Below are positions 62,014-64,000 of a DNA stretch of 64,000 nucleotides, piece after piece. A program made the translations under genes and the position numbers. Within the stretch, counting starts at the first letter, position 1, and each line of letters begins with the position of its first letter. Where the stretch lies: contig NZ_BIMC01000005.1 of the NCBI RefSeq assembly GCF_004000885.1, forward strand, positions 186,001 to 250,000, in the 5' to 3' direction. The notes beneath the pieces are model-generated. The model did not search any database, had not been told where the DNA came from, and worked only from the letters and a program-made list of their open reading frames with translations. The stretch comes from Paenibacillus glucanolyticus NBRC 15330 (lineage in GTDB: Bacteria; Bacillota; Bacilli; Paenibacillales; Paenibacillaceae).

Positions 62014-62346
62014 ATGTTTATTGATAAGTTGCTAGGAGTTTGCGGAGGATTGTGTAGCGTTGTGATTTATATTATCGTTTGTTTTTTCAACCCTACCGAA
62101 ATGTTGAATTGGGGTACTATTACGATCTTACTCTTTATGTTATTTATCCCTGGTTGTTTGGCAGTTTTTTCAGCCATAGCACGTAGAAGAGGACTCATGC
62201 TAATTTCTATAGTTTGGTTGATACCTGTGGCTCTTTATTTCTCTGGGGGAAATGGAGTATATAGATATACGTGGATTATAATCGTGTTGTTATCTGTTAG
62301 CTTTATCTTAATGAACTTTAAGAAACCGACTACCCATAGTAGGTAG
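62014..62346 (+). CDS. Membrane protein of unknown function
   Basis: A 110-residue protein starting at ATG 62014 behind GAGGGGAGG. It has four hydrophobic helices (GGLCSVVIYIIVCFF, TITILLFMLFIPGCLAVFSA, GLMLISIVWLIPVALYF, WIIIVLLSVSFILMNF). The codon use is AT-rich, unlike the core genes. No family was recognised. A terminator overlaps its 3' end, and the gene is convergent with a secreted protein gene. Confidence 0.6.
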   Translation: MFIDKLLGVCGGLCSVVIYIIVCFFNPTEMLNWGTITILLFMLFIPGCLAVFSAIARRRGLMLISIVWLIPVALYFSGGNGVYRYTWIIIVLLSVSFILMNFKKPTTHSR

Positions 62347-62356
62347 TCGGTCATTT
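62325..62356. terminator. Bidirectional terminator between membrane and secreted protein genes
   Basis: ACCGACTACC and GGTAGTCGGT form a ten-base perfect stem with a seven-base loop; a short T-rich run follows on the plus strand. It overlaps the stop of the membrane protein gene. Confidence 0.75.
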
Positions 62357-62360
62357 TCAC

Positions 62361-63098
62361 TTAATATATTTCGATTGTACTCCATAACAATAGTTCGCCT
62401 TCACCAGTTATGTCCTGAATCGCATCATAGTCAAACCCAGCATTGTTTTCTCCCCAAACATAGACATTGTGAGTAACCCATGTTCCTTTATTATGGTCAC
62501 CAAAATCATAATTATGAAAACTCCCATATGCTGCTTGTCCTACTGCAGTGCCATCTTGCCTATCATTTCTCCATGATTGTTCAAGATCAACGTACCAATT
62601 AGTTTTGAGTGGAGAATTTTTAACAGCCCAAGTTGCAGATCCGCCAGTACTATAAGCAGGATACCCATTCTGTGAATACCAGTATAGCAGAGCTTTTGTA
62701 TAGACAATATCCCAATTCGCGGGATCTTTTGTTAACAACTTAATTTGCTTGTTCCACAAGGGAGCGAAAGGCTCAATCGTTTTTTGGTATTTGGGGTCAT
62801 TAGACAGGTCAGTTCTGATAACGTTATATGTATTATTCTCGGAGTTCACTTTAATGTCTAATCGAACTGGGTTATCAGCAGCATTACCTGAGCCACTAAA
62901 AATCCTTCTCTGTGTTCCATCAGAAAGTTGTTGAATGGTCACCTTCAAACTCTCATTCTTTTCTACCGATGACAGAATAGTCTCCTTAACAACAGCCTTT
63001 GGACTTTCTTTTTCTTCTTCTGCAGACGCTACTCCAGAAAATAAACCAGCTACTAGTGTCAGAGAAAACAAAATACTTAATACCCTTCTTTTCTTCAT
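62361..63098 (-). CDS. Secreted protein of unknown family
   Basis: A 245-residue protein starting at ATG 63098 behind AGAGGTAA; an in-frame start at 63119 lacks support. It has a signal peptide (KKRRVLSILFSLTLVAGLFS, cut after ASA). The mature part is acidic then rich in aromatic residues toward the C-terminus (YSQNGYPAYSTGG, DLEQSWRNDRQDG, FHNYDFGDHNKGTWVTHNVY). No Cys pairs or catalytic motif are obvious. An extracellular function such as cell-surface binding or toxin/inhibitor activity can be guessed but not supported. Confidence 0.65.
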   Translation of the reverse strand: MKKRRVLSILFSLTLVAGLFSGVASAEEEKESPKAVVKETILSSVEKNESLKVTIQQLSDGTQRRIFSGSGNAADNPVRLDIKVNSENNTYNVIRTDLSNDPKYQKTIEPFAPLWNKQIKLLTKDPANWDIVYTKALLYWYSQNGYPAYSTGGSATWAVKNSPLKTNWYVDLEQSWRNDRQDGTAVGQAAYGSFHNYDFGDHNKGTWVTHNVYVWGENNAGFDYDAIQDITGEGELLLWSTIEIY

Positions 63099-63122
63099 TG
63101 TTACCTCTTCCCATTTCAAGAT

Positions 63123-63386
63123 TTAATTACCTTTATATAGTAATATATGTATATAAAATGTGTCTATAAATACTAATAAATTATTTTTCTTTATTGATAG
63201 AATATTCATATAATCGTGTAGCCATTTAACGAAGTATCCGTAATGCTTCTCATAATCCTTTATCGTACGATCACGCAAACCCTCCGCCTTCTTCTCGCTG
63301 ATTGCCATGTCGAGCGCTTGCTTAAACGTTAATTGCGAATAACTCTTATCAATATTGATTCGTTTCGTGCGCTTTTTTAAAGACAT
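63123..63386 (-). pseudogene. Truncated tyrosine recombinase (integrase) N-terminal fragment
   Basis: An 87-residue frame starting at ATG 63386 behind GGAGGTCG. Residues ~15-60 (LTFKQALDMAISEKKAEGLR, DRTIKDYEKHYGYFVKWLHD) resemble the N-terminal SAM-like core-binding domain of phage-type integrases. After residue ~60 the sequence becomes AT-rich and unrelated (MNILSIKKNNLLVFIDTF), and no catalytic R-H-R-Y domain follows. The gene has been cut, probably when the neighbouring secreted protein gene arrived. It is evidence for past mobile element activity. Confidence 0.6.
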
Positions 63387-63499
63387 AAAAAACGACCTCC
63401 ATAACGGTTATTTACCGTCATAAAGGCCGTGATCCACAATCATGGCGCCTATGCTTCCGCTAGGCACATCCGGAACCGTCAACGCTGAAAACCCGCTTC

Positions 63500-63859
63500 T
63501 TAACAAGGCTCCTCGCTCGGTTTGCCTGCGTCTTCTCGCGTGCGGAACGACGAACCGCAGCCGCAAGTAACCGTAGCATTCGGGTTGTGAATGGTGAAGC
63601 CTCCGGTCATGCCGGATTCTTCAAAATCAATCTCAAGACCGTTCAGGTATTTCAGGTCGTCCTTCTCAACGACCACCTTCATATCCTGCAAGTCCATATA
63701 TACGTCTGCTTCCGTTTCACTGTCATCAAAGCCCATTGCATATGAAAAACCACTGCAACCGCCGGCAGTGACACCCAATCGAAGGAACATATTGGGCGTT
63801 TCCTGTTCAGCAAGCATTTCTTTCAACCGTTCTGCAGCCGTTTCGCTGATTGTTATCAT
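63500..63859 (-). CDS. erpA: HesB/IscA-type iron-sulfur carrier (ErpA/YutM-like)
   Basis: A 119-residue A-type carrier protein with the three conserved cysteines: Cys35 in GGCSGFSY and the C-terminal pair in VTCGCGSSF. It delivers Fe-S clusters to target enzymes. ATG 63859 lies behind AAAAGGAGGG. The C-terminal tail (REDAGKPSEEPC) ends with an extra Cys. The gene is near yumC in Bacillus too, so it is core genome flanking the islet. Confidence 0.93.
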   Translation of the reverse strand: MITISETAAERLKEMLAEQETPNMFLRLGVTAGGCSGFSYAMGFDDSETEADVYMDLQDMKVVVEKDDLKYLNGLEIDFEESGMTGGFTIHNPNATVTCGCGSSFRTREDAGKPSEEPC

Positions 63860-64000
63860 AGGTCACCCTCCTTTTCGTTCACCCTTTAAGTATACTCCTC
63901 TTCGCGGATTCGCTCAAGGTTCTTATGATGGTCATTTTGCCATATGAACAATTACCTGTTTTCAATTCCTCTATTTGTATTGCTACCCCGAGGGGTCAGG

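Overview
The window looks like chromosome of a spore-forming, low-GC Gram-positive bacterium of the Paenibacillaceae, most likely Paenibacillus. The evidence is Bacillus-type gene content (PBSX-like tail genes, ykoEDC, ecsAB, dnaB-dnaI, hemQ, yuiB, yumB, yumC, sda, yqzM, a YjcZ-type peptide, a YheC/D-type coat protein), strong AGGAGG ribosome binding sites, TPP and c-di-AMP riboswitches, and moderately high GC coding sequence. No rRNA, tRNA or CRISPR array was seen.

Bases 1-9.4 kb hold a PBSX-like contractile-tail locus on the minus strand: an ArpU-type regulator, a two-domain tail-completion candidate, a small protein, tail sheath (XkdK), tail tube (XkdM), the tail-assembly chaperone with a -1 frameshift site (XkdN plus extension), a short tape measure (XkdO), a LysM protein (XkdP) and the start of XkdQ. 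A divergent XRE repressor and ImmA-type protease sit to the right. Terminase, portal and capsid genes are absent between the regulators and the sheath, and LexA-type boxes lie beside both regulatory blocks. This suggests a DNA-damage-controlled headless tail particle (tailocin-like) or a decayed prophage. The left end continues outside the window.

Bases 9.7-23 kb are ordinary accessory metabolism and regulation: AraC/LysE exporter pair, TetR/SMR pair with an operator palindrome, a TPP-riboswitch-controlled thiamine-precursor ECF transporter (ykoE-ykoD-ykoC), phosphatidylserine decarboxylase, an SDR enzyme, AraC and MocR regulators, a flavin/PNPOx-fold protein and an aminotransferase. A small sporulation peptide with a mother-cell-type promoter follows.

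Bases 23-47 kb carry EcsAB, a DEAD-box helicase, a divergent PurA paralogue next to a LysR gene, an alpha/beta hydrolase with a WYL regulator and a perfect operator palindrome, CheX, several oxidoreductases and hydrolases, a potassium channel, an AAC(3)-type acetyltransferase, the sdhCAB operon with a divergent LysR gene, and a Ktr potassium transporter behind a c-di-AMP riboswitch.

Bases 47-60.7 kb are core genome: a CPBP membrane protease, uvrC with an unusual insertion, trxA, yqzM, dnaB-dnaI, yuiB, hemQ, NADH dehydrogenase, yumC, and an unlisted small gene for the sporulation checkpoint protein Sda preceded by a cluster of DnaA boxes. Bases 60.7-63.4 kb form an AT-richer islet between core genes: a secreted metzincin-like protease, a broken ORF, a membrane protein, a secreted protein of unknown family and an integrase stub. 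The window ends with an IscA/ErpA-type iron-sulfur protein.
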